Assembly: GCA_041747755.1 (NCBI GenBank)
Contig: JBGTEN010000080.1
Span: forward strand, 1 to 16,365
Reading direction: 5' to 3'
Origin: Aurantibrevibacter sp041747755
GTDB lineage: Bacteria > Bacteroidota > Bacteroidia > Flavobacteriales > Flavobacteriaceae
Length of the DNA: 16,365 nt
The translations under genes and the position numbers were made by a program. Position 1 is the stretch's first letter; every line of letters begins with the position of its first letter. The notes under the pieces are model-generated. The model was not told the DNA's origin. It ran no database searches and saw nothing but the letters and a program-made list of their open reading frames with translations. Shown here one piece after another: positions 8,701 through 15,982 of this stretch.

Positions 8701-9001
8701 TTTCAGTAACGTCTTCGAATTGGAGGTTACCCTTATTTAAGTAGAGCTTGTTTTTAACCTGATTTCCTGAAAAGAAAATATCGGGGAGTCCATCATTGTT
8801 AATATCTCCAACGGCAACGCCGCCGCCATTGTAAAAATAGAGGTAGTCCAAAATATTGAGATCATTTGTTTCAATTACGCTATTTGCGAAATTAATACCT
8901 GTTTCTTTTCCGGTTGGATTTGTAAATAGTAGGTCTTTATTTTTGCTGCAATTGGCAAATAATAAAAGTAGTATTCCGTATGTTCCCGTAATCTTATTCA
9001 T
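5750..9001 (-). CDS. Giant VCBS/FG-GAP lipoprotein with ASPIC/UnbV domain, paralog 3
   Basis: I chose the ATG at 9001 (1083 aa) over a TTG 42 nt upstream because it begins directly with a lipoprotein signal (hydrophobic core, then FANC, Cys18) and forms an ATGAATAA overlap with the upstream stop. Seven Ca-binding-type motifs (DxNxDGxxD and variants such as DINNDGLPD, DYDGDGDLD, DLDNDGDLD) precede an ASPIC/UnbV domain at about residues 500-585 (FGIGTKV, VRGF, LKIVWP). Seven more motifs follow, ending with DFDGDGKDE. The ninth is altered (DFSKNGKND) and the thirteenth is degenerate (DFDENGSTE). A helix-rich insert with QIVSLKKK lies between motifs 13 and 14 (bases ~6095-6295). FG-GAP repeats in known proteins form seven-bladed propellers, so two propellers on one chain are inferred. 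No catalytic residues are recognised; a surface binding or scaffolding role is likely. Third gene of the operon. Confidence 0.9.
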   Translation of the reverse strand: MNKITGTYGILLLLFANCSKNKDLLFTNPTGKETGINFANSVIETNDLNILDYLYFYNGGGVAVGDINNDGLPDIFFSGNQVKNKLYLNKGNLQFEDVTEKAGVAGNSTWNTGAVMGDVNGDGLLDIYVCAVVGINGFNGHNELYINNGDGTFIESAAQYNLDFESFSSSAAFLDYDGDGDLDIYLLNHAVHTQESFGHADHRYKRDYQTGDKLLRNDNGKFVDVSEEAGIYGGVNGYGLGIAVADFNQDGWPDIYVGNDFHEDDYYYLNNGDGTFTESLKQYFGHTTRFSMGNDVADINHDGWPDFISLDMLPENETVLKSSDGDDNRQVQKMRTEQYGYHYQFTRNMLNINQQNTPYLETALMSGVAATDWSWSALFGDFNQDGEQDLFVSNGIPKRPNDLDFINFVSSEEMKTKIDNTKLVDQEALNRMPSGKTHNYIFQGNGDLTFSDRSGQWTVKDTLVSGATALADLDNDGDLDIVVNILNGPAAVYINKTNDQASYLKIRFKLQGKNPFGIGTKVYAYHNGNLQYKELYTVRGFQASSEPIIHFGFGAVTTIDSLKIVWPDRTYQTLKNIPLNQTLTLSPENVHSYTNEKTKLNTKTLFTRVTNNLGIDFIHVEDPYTDFNRQKLIPYQLSDRGPATALGDVNNDGKVDLFFGGSKHLPSKVYVQQDSSFVEVRIPEIANDSINEEVAAVLADFSKNGKNDLITGTGGADFYGQMKPLLDNYYIQKDSTFEKSDFPEYFENASVIAPYDFDGDGYLDVFVGNQVVSGDFGKIPKSYLLKNEGGRFTILENKELENVGMVTDAIWDDFTGDGVKDLIVVGEWMSPTFFKNENGKLIKTDLVKTPLNGLWQRLIAFDIDGDGDTDYLLGNWGMNTKFKASEKYPLKQYYSDFDENGSTETIVATEKNGDYYPLENLDGLAAQIVSLKKKFTTYTAFAGKSVSQIFDKAQLDKATILTVNELRSGYLKNEGGKFTFVPFKNELQVSPITAFVKHDFDGDGKDEVLAAGNYFGVKPFHGRFDSFPGALIKSEKSVILGNRIGLELALKSVRHLNIITIKGQSYLLVTINNDKVQVYQLQY
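8994..9001 (-). other. ATGAATAA start/stop overlap between paralogs 2 and 3
   Basis: The minus strand reads ATGAATAA. The ATG (9001-8999) starts paralog 3 and the TAA (8996-8994) ends paralog 2 in another frame. This favours the ATG at 9001 over the longer frame beginning with TTG at 9043, and suggests coupled translation. Confidence 0.8.
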
Positions 9002-12000
9002 CCAATTTAAAAATCTTTGGTTTGTCATTGTTAATAGCAGCAATCAAAAATCTACGTCCATTCTTATCTTTAAATTGTTGTAAATGCTTAATTTCATTTT
9101 TAATAAAAAACCCACTAGTATTATAGTCTTGCCAAGTAAAATTAAGTTTTCCGTCACCCAAAAGAACACTGCCAAAGTTGGCATCTAACCTGGAATACTG
9201 AGGCTTAAATTCAAAATTATTACCCCCTAAAATTAGATCCAGATTACCATCATTGTTGATATCTGTGCATGTGATTCCGCAAACACAAGAAAACTGAACC
9301 TGATAGGGTAGAATTTTTATAGTAAAACTACCATCGCCTTCATTTATCGCAATTATTGATTCTGAGATGTTTACTTCACGTTGTATGGTGTTTTTAAAAA
9401 CAGTTTCCGGAAAAAGTTCCTGAACTGTTTTTTTAGCATATTCTGAGGCTTTTATATTTTCTTTTTTCAAAGAAACAATTTGGGCTGTCATTTCTCTTTT
9501 TTGATGTAAAGGATAATCTTTACCATCAATATTTTGCGTCATTATCTGCTCCAGTGTCCCATTATTATCGTAATCGTTTATCCATAACTTCATAGGGTTT
9601 TCAAAAGAAGGGGTGTATGGAATGTTTTTACCCTTGTTGCCTAATATCAGGTCTAAATCGCCGTCATTATCCAAATCCGCAGCTTCTACAACATTCCACC
9701 ATCCGTGGAGACTATCTAAAGAACTGGGTAACTTTAATAACCTCCGACCTGAGTTTTTATAAATTTTTGGGGTACCCCATTCCGAAGTTGTGATTAAGTC
9801 TTTTTTGCCATCACCATCTATATCAACCCATTTGGCATCGGTAATCATTCCTGCGTCCTTGATATCATATGCCAATCTCTCTGTGGCATTGGTAAACGTA
9901 CCATCTCCGTTGTTTTCTAAAAACAAATGTTTAGGATCTATCCCATAGGTTCCAACAACGCTTCTGGAACCTATAAAAACGTCCATATCACCATCGCCGT
10001 CATAATCATAAGGTGCAATAACTGCTATATTGTCATTGGTAGAGGGAAAACTTGTTGTTGATCTGGTGAAACTACCACTTCCGTTATTTAAATAGAGTCT
10101 AACATAATACGATTTTTGTTGGCCCACCTCATTACCACCACTTCCGACCATCAAATCCAAATCTCCATCACCATCAGCATCAAAAAAGGCTGCCGCGGTA
10201 TCTTCATAAGCTTTATCGTTGATAAATGCAGCCTGGTCAGCTAGGATTAGTTGGCCATTACTCAAATGCTTATACAGTGTTCCCGGCTGCCCTGCTGCTC
10301 CACCGATATAAATATCCTCATTTCCATCTTTATTAATATCTCCCACTGCTAATGCAGGACCCTCTTGTGAAATCATTTTGGAAATGAGACCCTCATAATC
10401 AAAATCACGGTAATTATTTTCTTTATGAGCCAATAATTGGGTTTTATTTACTTCTTTTAAGAGTTGCTTAGTTGGGGTTGTTTTTTTTGGGATAAATTTT
10501 GTTGTTGCTTCTTCCTGTTTGAGCAAAATAGTCTGCCCGGTAGCCACATTTACTAGTTTCTGAGTAAGGTCATTGGGCCATATTACTCTTAGTGAATCTA
10601 TAGTTTCTGTTTTGCCTACTCCAATGGCCATTGTATAATCCATGGAGGACTGAAATCCCCGAGAAGGCATTAATTCCTGAAGTATACTGGTTTCACCAAA
10701 ATGAAGCATTACCTGCGCACCAATGGCGAATCTATTTTTATCACCGCCCTCAAACTTCAATCGGATGTACTTATTATCGGTTAATTTTTCAGCGTTGTTT
10801 CGGTAGACAAAGGCCTCCATATTGACATTGTTTACTACCATATCCAAATCGCCATCGTTATCCAAATCGGCATAAGCTACCCCATTGGAAAAACTGGGGA
10901 TTTCTAGACCCCATTTTTTTGAGGCGTTCTCAAAAGTAAGATCCCCGTTGTTTCTGTAAGCATAATTAGATTGCGGTTTTATTGGCATTTTGTGTATGAT
11001 TGAATCTATAGATTCTTTTTTCCCGGTCAGTGCCATTTTTTGAATAATTTCATTCGCAAAAAAGTCCACGAAATCTAAATCGGTTAAATCATGGTTAATT
11101 CCGTTGGTAACATAGATATCCCGAAGTCCGTCATTGTCCATGTCCATAAAAAGTCCGGCCCAACTCCAATCTGTAGCAGCAACGCCACTGTAGTGAGCTA
11201 TTTCTGAAAAGGAACCATTGCCATTGTTAAGCTGTAAAGTGTTTTGGATATATTGTTGATAAAAATCTTTACTTTGTTTTAGTTTAAAAACATCGTATCC
11301 TTCAAATTCCATCACCGATTTTACCCTTTGATCACCTTCAGGCAACATATCGGTAATAAAAATGTCTACCAAGCCGTCATTATTTAAATCAGCAATATCA
11401 ACACCCATAGCTGAGAGGCTTAAATGCGAGGTCCAATTCTTTATTTCTTCTGTAAATGTCCCGTCTCGGTTGTTAATATATAAGTAGTCTCTTTCATAAA
11501 AATCATTAGAAACGTATATATCCGGATACAGATCTCCGTTGAAATCGGTAATCATTACCCCCAAACCAAATCCTATTAGACTTCCATAAATACCCGCTTT
11601 TTCACTTACGTCAACAAATTTTCCGTTGTCATTTCTAAGCAGCATATCGCCTACTCCTCTAAATATTAAGGGGACACCTTCCCAATCTTGTGCCCTGACA
11701 TCGCGTTGCTCTGCGTATCCCAAACTGCTTACAGGAATGTTACTGTTGTTCAAAATATAGACATCCAAATCGCCATCTTTATCAAAATCAAAGAAAGTGG
11801 CATGAGTAGAGAAACCTGTTTTGGCCAAATTATATTCATGGGCTTTTTCAGTAAAGGTGAGATCTCCATTATTAATATACAGATCGTTATCATGGTTATT
11901 ACCTTCCATGTTTCCTGCATTACTTACATAAATATCCAGCAGCCCATCGTTGTTAATATCTACCATTACCACTCCGGTAGACCAGGGCTTATTGCCGATT

Positions 12001-12353
12001 ACTCCTGCAGATTCAGAAATATCTTCAAACTCAAAATTACCTTTATTTAAATACAATTTGTTGGGACCCATATTCGCCGTCAGATAAATATCCGGAAGAC
12101 CATCATTATTAATGTCACCAATTGCAACACCACCTCCGTTGTAAAAATTTCTATATTTAAAAATGTTGAAGTCTTTTTGATTTTTTACTTCATTAATAAA
12201 GTCAATGCCAGTGTTCTCTGAGGGTAGAAGGGTGAATAGCTTTTCTTCCTCTTGTTCTTTAACTTTCTCTTCATCCTTCTTTTTGGAACATGAAAAGGTG
12301 ATTAGCAGGCTTACTAAAAGGAAAATTATTTTTTTATGCGCTTGTAAGTTCAT
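8994..12353 (-). CDS. Giant VCBS/FG-GAP lipoprotein with ASPIC/UnbV domain, paralog 2
   Basis: The 1119-aa product starts at an ATG overlapping the previous stop codon (ATGA). It has a lipoprotein signal with lipobox TFSC (Cys22), followed by an unusual Lys/Glu-rich charged linker of about 17 residues. The plan matches its neighbours: seven DxNxDG-type motifs, ASPIC/UnbV at about residues 523-609 (FAIGAQV, SRGF, LRVIWP), seven more motifs, and a helical insert containing QIVSLKKE (bases ~9340-9545). The fourth motif is damaged (DFNGDLYPD, with the conserved Gly replaced by Leu), and the thirteenth is DYDNNGTLE, degenerate in the same way as in both paralogs. Blade 14 is preceded by a CxCxxxC cluster (Cys1023, Cys1025, Cys1029) absent from the paralogs. 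Probably an envelope lipoprotein forming two beta-propellers; ligand unknown. Middle member of the tandem triplet. Confidence 0.9.
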   Translation of the reverse strand: MNLQAHKKIIFLLVSLLITFSCSKKKDEEKVKEQEEEKLFTLLPSENTGIDFINEVKNQKDFNIFKYRNFYNGGGVAIGDINNDGLPDIYLTANMGPNKLYLNKGNFEFEDISESAGVIGNKPWSTGVVMVDINNDGLLDIYVSNAGNMEGNNHDNDLYINNGDLTFTEKAHEYNLAKTGFSTHATFFDFDKDGDLDVYILNNSNIPVSSLGYAEQRDVRAQDWEGVPLIFRGVGDMLLRNDNGKFVDVSEKAGIYGSLIGFGLGVMITDFNGDLYPDIYVSNDFYERDYLYINNRDGTFTEEIKNWTSHLSLSAMGVDIADLNNDGLVDIFITDMLPEGDQRVKSVMEFEGYDVFKLKQSKDFYQQYIQNTLQLNNGNGSFSEIAHYSGVAATDWSWAGLFMDMDNDGLRDIYVTNGINHDLTDLDFVDFFANEIIQKMALTGKKESIDSIIHKMPIKPQSNYAYRNNGDLTFENASKKWGLEIPSFSNGVAYADLDNDGDLDMVVNNVNMEAFVYRNNAEKLTDNKYIRLKFEGGDKNRFAIGAQVMLHFGETSILQELMPSRGFQSSMDYTMAIGVGKTETIDSLRVIWPNDLTQKLVNVATGQTILLKQEEATTKFIPKKTTPTKQLLKEVNKTQLLAHKENNYRDFDYEGLISKMISQEGPALAVGDINKDGNEDIYIGGAAGQPGTLYKHLSNGQLILADQAAFINDKAYEDTAAAFFDADGDGDLDLMVGSGGNEVGQQKSYYVRLYLNNGSGSFTRSTTSFPSTNDNIAVIAPYDYDGDGDMDVFIGSRSVVGTYGIDPKHLFLENNGDGTFTNATERLAYDIKDAGMITDAKWVDIDGDGKKDLITTSEWGTPKIYKNSGRRLLKLPSSLDSLHGWWNVVEAADLDNDGDLDLILGNKGKNIPYTPSFENPMKLWINDYDNNGTLEQIMTQNIDGKDYPLHQKREMTAQIVSLKKENIKASEYAKKTVQELFPETVFKNTIQREVNISESIIAINEGDGSFTIKILPYQVQFSCVCGITCTDINNDGNLDLILGGNNFEFKPQYSRLDANFGSVLLGDGKLNFTWQDYNTSGFFIKNEIKHLQQFKDKNGRRFLIAAINNDKPKIFKLDE
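12350..12353 (-). other. ATGA stop/start overlap between paralogs 1 and 2
   Basis: On the minus strand the bases read ATGA: the TGA ends paralog 1 and the ATG starts paralog 2. This fixes the start of paralog 2 and implies translational coupling within one transcript. There is no Shine-Dalgarno sequence, only an A/T-rich stretch, as is usual in Bacteroidota. Confidence 0.85.
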
Positions 12354-15300
12354 ATTTTTTTGTTCGTTGCTTTTATTAGAAAAACAGGAGTACTATTGTT
12401 CACGGCAATGACATAGTGTTCAACACCCTTAATTATAATTTTTCGGATAGCTCTTGAGGGACCCGCAACATCAAAATCTTGATCTCCATCCCATAGAAAA
12501 CCACCTTTTTTATCATTGCGCAAAATTAATCCATGTAGACCATCCAGCCTACCCAATTGGGTGTTAATTTCGTAGGTATTTCCTACTAAAAAAAGATCTT
12601 TAAATCCATCATTATCAAAGTCTTCTATCCATATATCTTTTACTGTTGAGGCCTGTGAAATAACCGGCAAATAGGCAAATTCAAAAACTCCTTTTCCGTC
12701 GTTAATAAAGAGGCTGGATCTTAGTTCATACACCTCTTTTTTGGAGGCATTACTGAGCTTTTCATTTGAAAACAATTCTGAAATACTGGCTTTGGCGAAA
12801 TCTTTATAGGATAGGTACTTTTTATTGAGGCTTGGAATTTGTTTAACCATTTCGTCCTTTGAAGCAAAGAGGGTTTCTTTACCTTTATAAAAGTACGTTA
12901 CCAAAGGTTCAATAGATCCGTTACTGTCAAAGTCCGCACTGTAGAGTTTAACCGGCATTTCTAGGGTGGCTTTAAATTTACTATTCTCTCCCCAATTGCC
13001 TAGTATAAGGTCTAAATCCCCATCGTTGTCAATATCTTCCACTTTTACTACATTCCACCAACCATGTGTTTTAGCCAGACCATTGTCTTTTTGCAGAACA
13101 AGTTTCTCACCATTATTTATGAAAATAGAAATGGGCATCCAATGGCCGACAGCAATAAGATCCTGGAGGCCGTCGTTATTGAGATCAATCCATATAAAGT
13201 CCTTTACATTCCCAATATTTTGGAATGAAGCGCCAAAAGAGTTAGATACATTCTTGAAATTTCCCTTGCCATCATTTTCAAATACATACTGCTTTGGGGT
13301 TATCCCAAATTGCCAAGGAACTTGATCTGATGAAATGGTAATATCTAGGTCACCATCATTATCAAAATCAACCACCTTAACTTTAGAAGCATTGATTTCT
13401 AAGCCTTTAAACTGATACTCATCTTTACTGTAAATACCGTCTTGATTTATGTAGAGACGAGGCCACAATTTTTCTGAAGTTTTAAATTCGTTACCGCCGC
13501 TTACTACCAACAAATCCAGGTTACCATTGCCATTGGCATCAAAAAAAACAGCGGACAGGTCTTCGCTCATTTCGTCTTTTTTAAACAACTCTTCTTGCAC
13601 ACTTGTAAAGGAGCCCGATTCATTTTGGAGGAATAATGCAGAGGGCTGGCCCTTTGCTCCTGTTATAAACAAATCGTCCAAACCGTCTTTATTAATGTCC
13701 GCCACAGAAATGGAAGGGCCTTCATGAGTATTTGCGTACGGAATTAAGGGATCTCTATTGAACTCCAAGCTGGCCTGTTCTTTATGTATAAAATTAATTG
13801 GGCTATTCACATTAGTAAAAAAACCCTTGGCGACTTCTGTTTGTTCACTATAATAATCTCCTTTAGAATCGCTAATATTAAACAACATGCGCTGATTAGC
13901 CTTTACATTTTTTAAAGTTTGGTAGGCTCCACCGGGCCAAATAACTTTGAGGGAATCTAGTATAGAATCTTTGCCTATTCCCAGATGAATGGTATTGGGG
14001 ACAGCCGATAAATATCCTTTTGTTACAAAATGTTCCTGTGAAACAATACCTTGGGAAGTGTAGGCGCTAATTTTGGCTCCAATTCCAAATCTATTTTTTG
14101 GGCCTCCGTTAAAATCTACCTTTAAAAAATGATTGTTTCTGTCCGAAGTGTTTTCCAGAATATGAGCTTCTTCATTTATATTATTAACGATGATGTCTAA
14201 GCTCCCATCGTTATCCAAGTCTGCGTAGGCACATCCGTTGCTAAAGGTAGCTTCCTTTTGGAACCACTCCGAAGTTACATCTTGGAAAAGAAGATCCCCC
14301 GTATTCTTAAAAAAATAGTTCGGAACCTTTTTCTCAGGAATCTCATTAATTAGGGGCATATCTTCAACCGAAAGCTTTTCGGAAATTCTTTTTTGAATGT
14401 TATCGTTGGCAATGAAATTAATAAAATCCATATCATTTGTTGCGCCCTTAATTCCATTACTGATGAAAATATCCTTAAACCCATCATTATCAAAATCTGC
14501 TGCCAAAACTCCCCAAGACCATTCGGTGGCAGCAATACCACTGAGATTACCTATTTCACTAAAACTACCATTCCCTAAGTTTAAATGAAAAGTGTTTTGC
14601 ATATACTGAGGAGCATATCCATTTTTTAAGTACAATTCATAGGTGGGAAATGGATATTCTAAACCGGAGGTTTTGTAGGTTTCCAAATCTTCCGGAAGCA
14701 TGTCCAAAGAAAGAATATCAAAAAGTCCGTCATTGTTCATATCGGCAACGGTATTGCCCATGGAGTAATGCGTAGTATGGCCCAAATTTGTTTCATCGTG
14801 GGTGATGACTTCCAAAAAAGTACCATCTTTTTGATTTATGTAGAGATAGTCGTTTTCAAAAAAATCATTGCCCACATAAATGTCAGGATATCCATCATTG
14901 TTTATATCACTTATAGCTAACCCCAACCCATATCCAATGATGCCCTGATAAATGCCACTTTCCACACTAACATCCACAAATGAACCATTGTCATTTCTGT
15001 ACAATCTATCACCCGATAGAATATCAAAATCCTTTCTCCTAGAGCCATAACCGTAATTACTGTTGGGATGTACGGAATGATTCATTAAATACATATCCAG
15101 ATCCCCATCGAGATCAAAATCAAAAAAGGCAGCTTGTGTAGAAAGCCCTGAAAATGCCAGGTCATATGCTGCTGCATCTTCTTTAAAAACCGGAATACCT
15201 TCATCATCAATGCCTTGATTTACATAGAGTAAATTATGCCCTGTAATACCTTGGTAATTGCCCACTTTACAGATATAGATGTCCAAAAGGCCATCATTAT

Positions 15301-15658
15301 TAATATCTACGTGCGTAACCCCGGTAGTCCAATTTCCGACATTGTTAATTTGAGATTTCAAGGTAACATCTTGGAATTTAAAATTACCTTTATTGATATA
15401 TAATTTATCAGCTCCTTGATTTGAGGTGAAGTATAAGTCTACTAGCCCATCATTATTAAAGTCAGCCGCAGCTACTCCAGCGCCGTTATAATAATACAAG
15501 TAAGTTAGTATATTGAGTTCAGGCGTATCGTTTAATTGATTCGTAAATGAAATGGAAGTTGCAGAGGAAGTTAATTTACGAAAACGATTTTCTTTCTTCT
15601 TGGCACAGCTTACAAATAAAAATATAGTTGTAAAAAGCAGCCCCAATATCCTTTTCAT
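12350..15658 (-). CDS. Giant VCBS/FG-GAP lipoprotein with ASPIC/UnbV domain, paralog 1 (operon leader gene)
   Basis: The open frame reaches a GTG at 15700, but the ATG at 15658 begins a clean lipoprotein signal (lipobox FVSC, Cys18) and is preferred, giving 1102 aa. Seven Ca-binding-type motifs (for example DFNNDGLVD, DFDLDGDLD, DINNDGYPD, DLDNDGSLD) precede ASPIC/UnbV at about residues 509-593 (FGIGAKI, TKGY, LKVIWPGG). Seven more follow, including DANGNGNLD and the degenerate DFDSNGSIE, with a helical insert between motifs 13 and 14 (bases ~12720-12905). A stretch before motif 6 (GIAATEWSW) and another after it (NDMDFINF) are nearly the same in all three paralogs. Known relatives are Bacteroidota surface proteins and animal CRTAC1; the biochemical role is not established for this group. 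It is the first gene of the five-gene operon, downstream of a structured leader, and its TGA stop overlaps the next ATG. Confidence 0.9.
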   Translation of the reverse strand: MKRILGLLFTTIFLFVSCAKKKENRFRKLTSSATSISFTNQLNDTPELNILTYLYYYNGAGVAAADFNNDGLVDLYFTSNQGADKLYINKGNFKFQDVTLKSQINNVGNWTTGVTHVDINNDGLLDIYICKVGNYQGITGHNLLYVNQGIDDEGIPVFKEDAAAYDLAFSGLSTQAAFFDFDLDGDLDMYLMNHSVHPNSNYGYGSRRKDFDILSGDRLYRNDNGSFVDVSVESGIYQGIIGYGLGLAISDINNDGYPDIYVGNDFFENDYLYINQKDGTFLEVITHDETNLGHTTHYSMGNTVADMNNDGLFDILSLDMLPEDLETYKTSGLEYPFPTYELYLKNGYAPQYMQNTFHLNLGNGSFSEIGNLSGIAATEWSWGVLAADFDNDGFKDIFISNGIKGATNDMDFINFIANDNIQKRISEKLSVEDMPLINEIPEKKVPNYFFKNTGDLLFQDVTSEWFQKEATFSNGCAYADLDNDGSLDIIVNNINEEAHILENTSDRNNHFLKVDFNGGPKNRFGIGAKISAYTSQGIVSQEHFVTKGYLSAVPNTIHLGIGKDSILDSLKVIWPGGAYQTLKNVKANQRMLFNISDSKGDYYSEQTEVAKGFFTNVNSPINFIHKEQASLEFNRDPLIPYANTHEGPSISVADINKDGLDDLFITGAKGQPSALFLQNESGSFTSVQEELFKKDEMSEDLSAVFFDANGNGNLDLLVVSGGNEFKTSEKLWPRLYINQDGIYSKDEYQFKGLEINASKVKVVDFDNDGDLDITISSDQVPWQFGITPKQYVFENDGKGNFKNVSNSFGASFQNIGNVKDFIWIDLNNDGLQDLIAVGHWMPISIFINNGEKLVLQKDNGLAKTHGWWNVVKVEDIDNDGDLDLILGNWGENSKFKATLEMPVKLYSADFDSNGSIEPLVTYFYKGKETLFASKDEMVKQIPSLNKKYLSYKDFAKASISELFSNEKLSNASKKEVYELRSSLFINDGKGVFEFAYLPVISQASTVKDIWIEDFDNDGFKDLFLVGNTYEINTQLGRLDGLHGLILRNDKKGGFLWDGDQDFDVAGPSRAIRKIIIKGVEHYVIAVNNSTPVFLIKATNKKI

Positions 15659-15709
15659 GTGTGCATTTCTATTAGCTTTCAAATCGGTCACATGCAACAC
15701 CCCAAATCT

Positions 15710-15782
15710 TTTTCCTATGCTATAAATGCTATTGTAATGGGTGCTTCATGCCTGTTTGCAATAGTGAAGCAAGATAGGAAAA
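15710..15782. repeat. Nested inverted repeats upstream of the operon (candidate structured 5' leader or operator)
   Basis: An outer 9-bp perfect inverted repeat, TTTTCCTAT (15710-15718) and ATAGGAAAA (15774-15782), encloses an inner 7-bp perfect repeat, TGCTTCA (15742-15748) and TGAAGCA (15765-15771). The inner stem can be extended by TGC (15749-15751) pairing with GCA (15758-15760) across a 4-nt bulge. A further pair, CTATTG (15729-15734) and CAATAG (15759-15764), interleaves with the inner stem and would compete with it or form a pseudoknot. No T-run follows in either direction, so it is not an ordinary intrinsic terminator. It ends 51 nt before the operon's first ATG. Confidence 0.45.
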
Positions 15783-15790
15783 GTTTAAAT

Positions 15791-15836
15791 AATAATAAAT
15801 TAATGAAAAATTAAGAAGAGATAATAATAAGTTAAT
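15791..15836. repeat. AT-rich imperfect direct repeat, 32-bp spacing
   Basis: AATAATAAATTAAT (15791-15804) recurs as AATAATAAGTTAAT (15823-15836), 13 of 14 bases identical, about three helical turns apart. It could be a pair of regulator sites or simply low-complexity AT-rich DNA. Confidence 0.3.
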
Positions 15837-15847
15837 TCGTTTGAAAA

Positions 15848-15876
15848 TTTGTCTTTTTTTAAGAATGGTATACTTG
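15848..15876 (+). promoter_or_regulatory. Weak Bacteroidota-type promoter candidate for the symporter gene
   Basis: TTTG (15848-15851) and TATACTTG (15869-15876) are 17 nt apart. The second element matches the Bacteroidota -7 consensus TAnnTTTG at five of six fixed positions. It would give a leader of roughly 100 nt before the ATG at 15983. The match is imperfect and the region is AT-rich, so chance is possible. Confidence 0.25.
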
Positions 15877-15982
15877 GAGAAATAGGGTACAATTTTTTTG
15901 AGATTAGATAATTCACAGAATTTCCTGTTTTTAATAAATAATCCAATATATTTAAGGCATTAATCAAACCAATTTACTAAAA

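Larger units (their letters stand above)
15659..15982. other. Divergent intergenic region (324 bp) between the lipoprotein operon and the symporter gene
   Basis: No credible open reading frame or RNA gene is seen. The operon-proximal half (15659-15782) has mixed composition and contains nested inverted repeats. The symporter-proximal half is strongly AT-rich, with T-tracts at 15853-15860 and 15893-15899 (plus strand) and imperfect AATAATAA-type direct repeats. It must hold promoters for both directions, but only a weak Bacteroidota-type candidate could be found for the plus strand and none for the minus strand. Confidence 0.75.

Noticed and set aside
9002..9043. Longer start for paralog 3 at TTG 9043, adding 14 residues
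   Set aside because: The added residues would precede a complete lipoprotein signal, and the ATG at 9001 forms a tidy overlap with the upstream stop.
11688..12050. 120-codon plus-strand open frame opposite paralog 2, and a similar 119-codon frame at 12966-13325
   Set aside because: They are antisense to conserved propeller repeats, have low-complexity composition and resemble no known family.
5750..15658. Recurrent short plus-strand strings such as CCATCATTATC or CCATCACCATC that look like a dispersed DNA repeat or CRISPR-like array
   Set aside because: They are the reverse complement of codons for the repeated DxNxDG protein motifs; spacing follows protein blades, with no constant repeat or unique spacers.
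15659..15700. Longer start for paralog 1 at GTG 15700
   Set aside because: The extension is polar and sits in front of a complete lipoprotein signal beginning at ATG 15658.
15703..15710. Minus-strand -7-like element (AAGATTTG) for the operon
   Set aside because: One mismatch in the key TA, and no TTG element at a suitable distance upstream.
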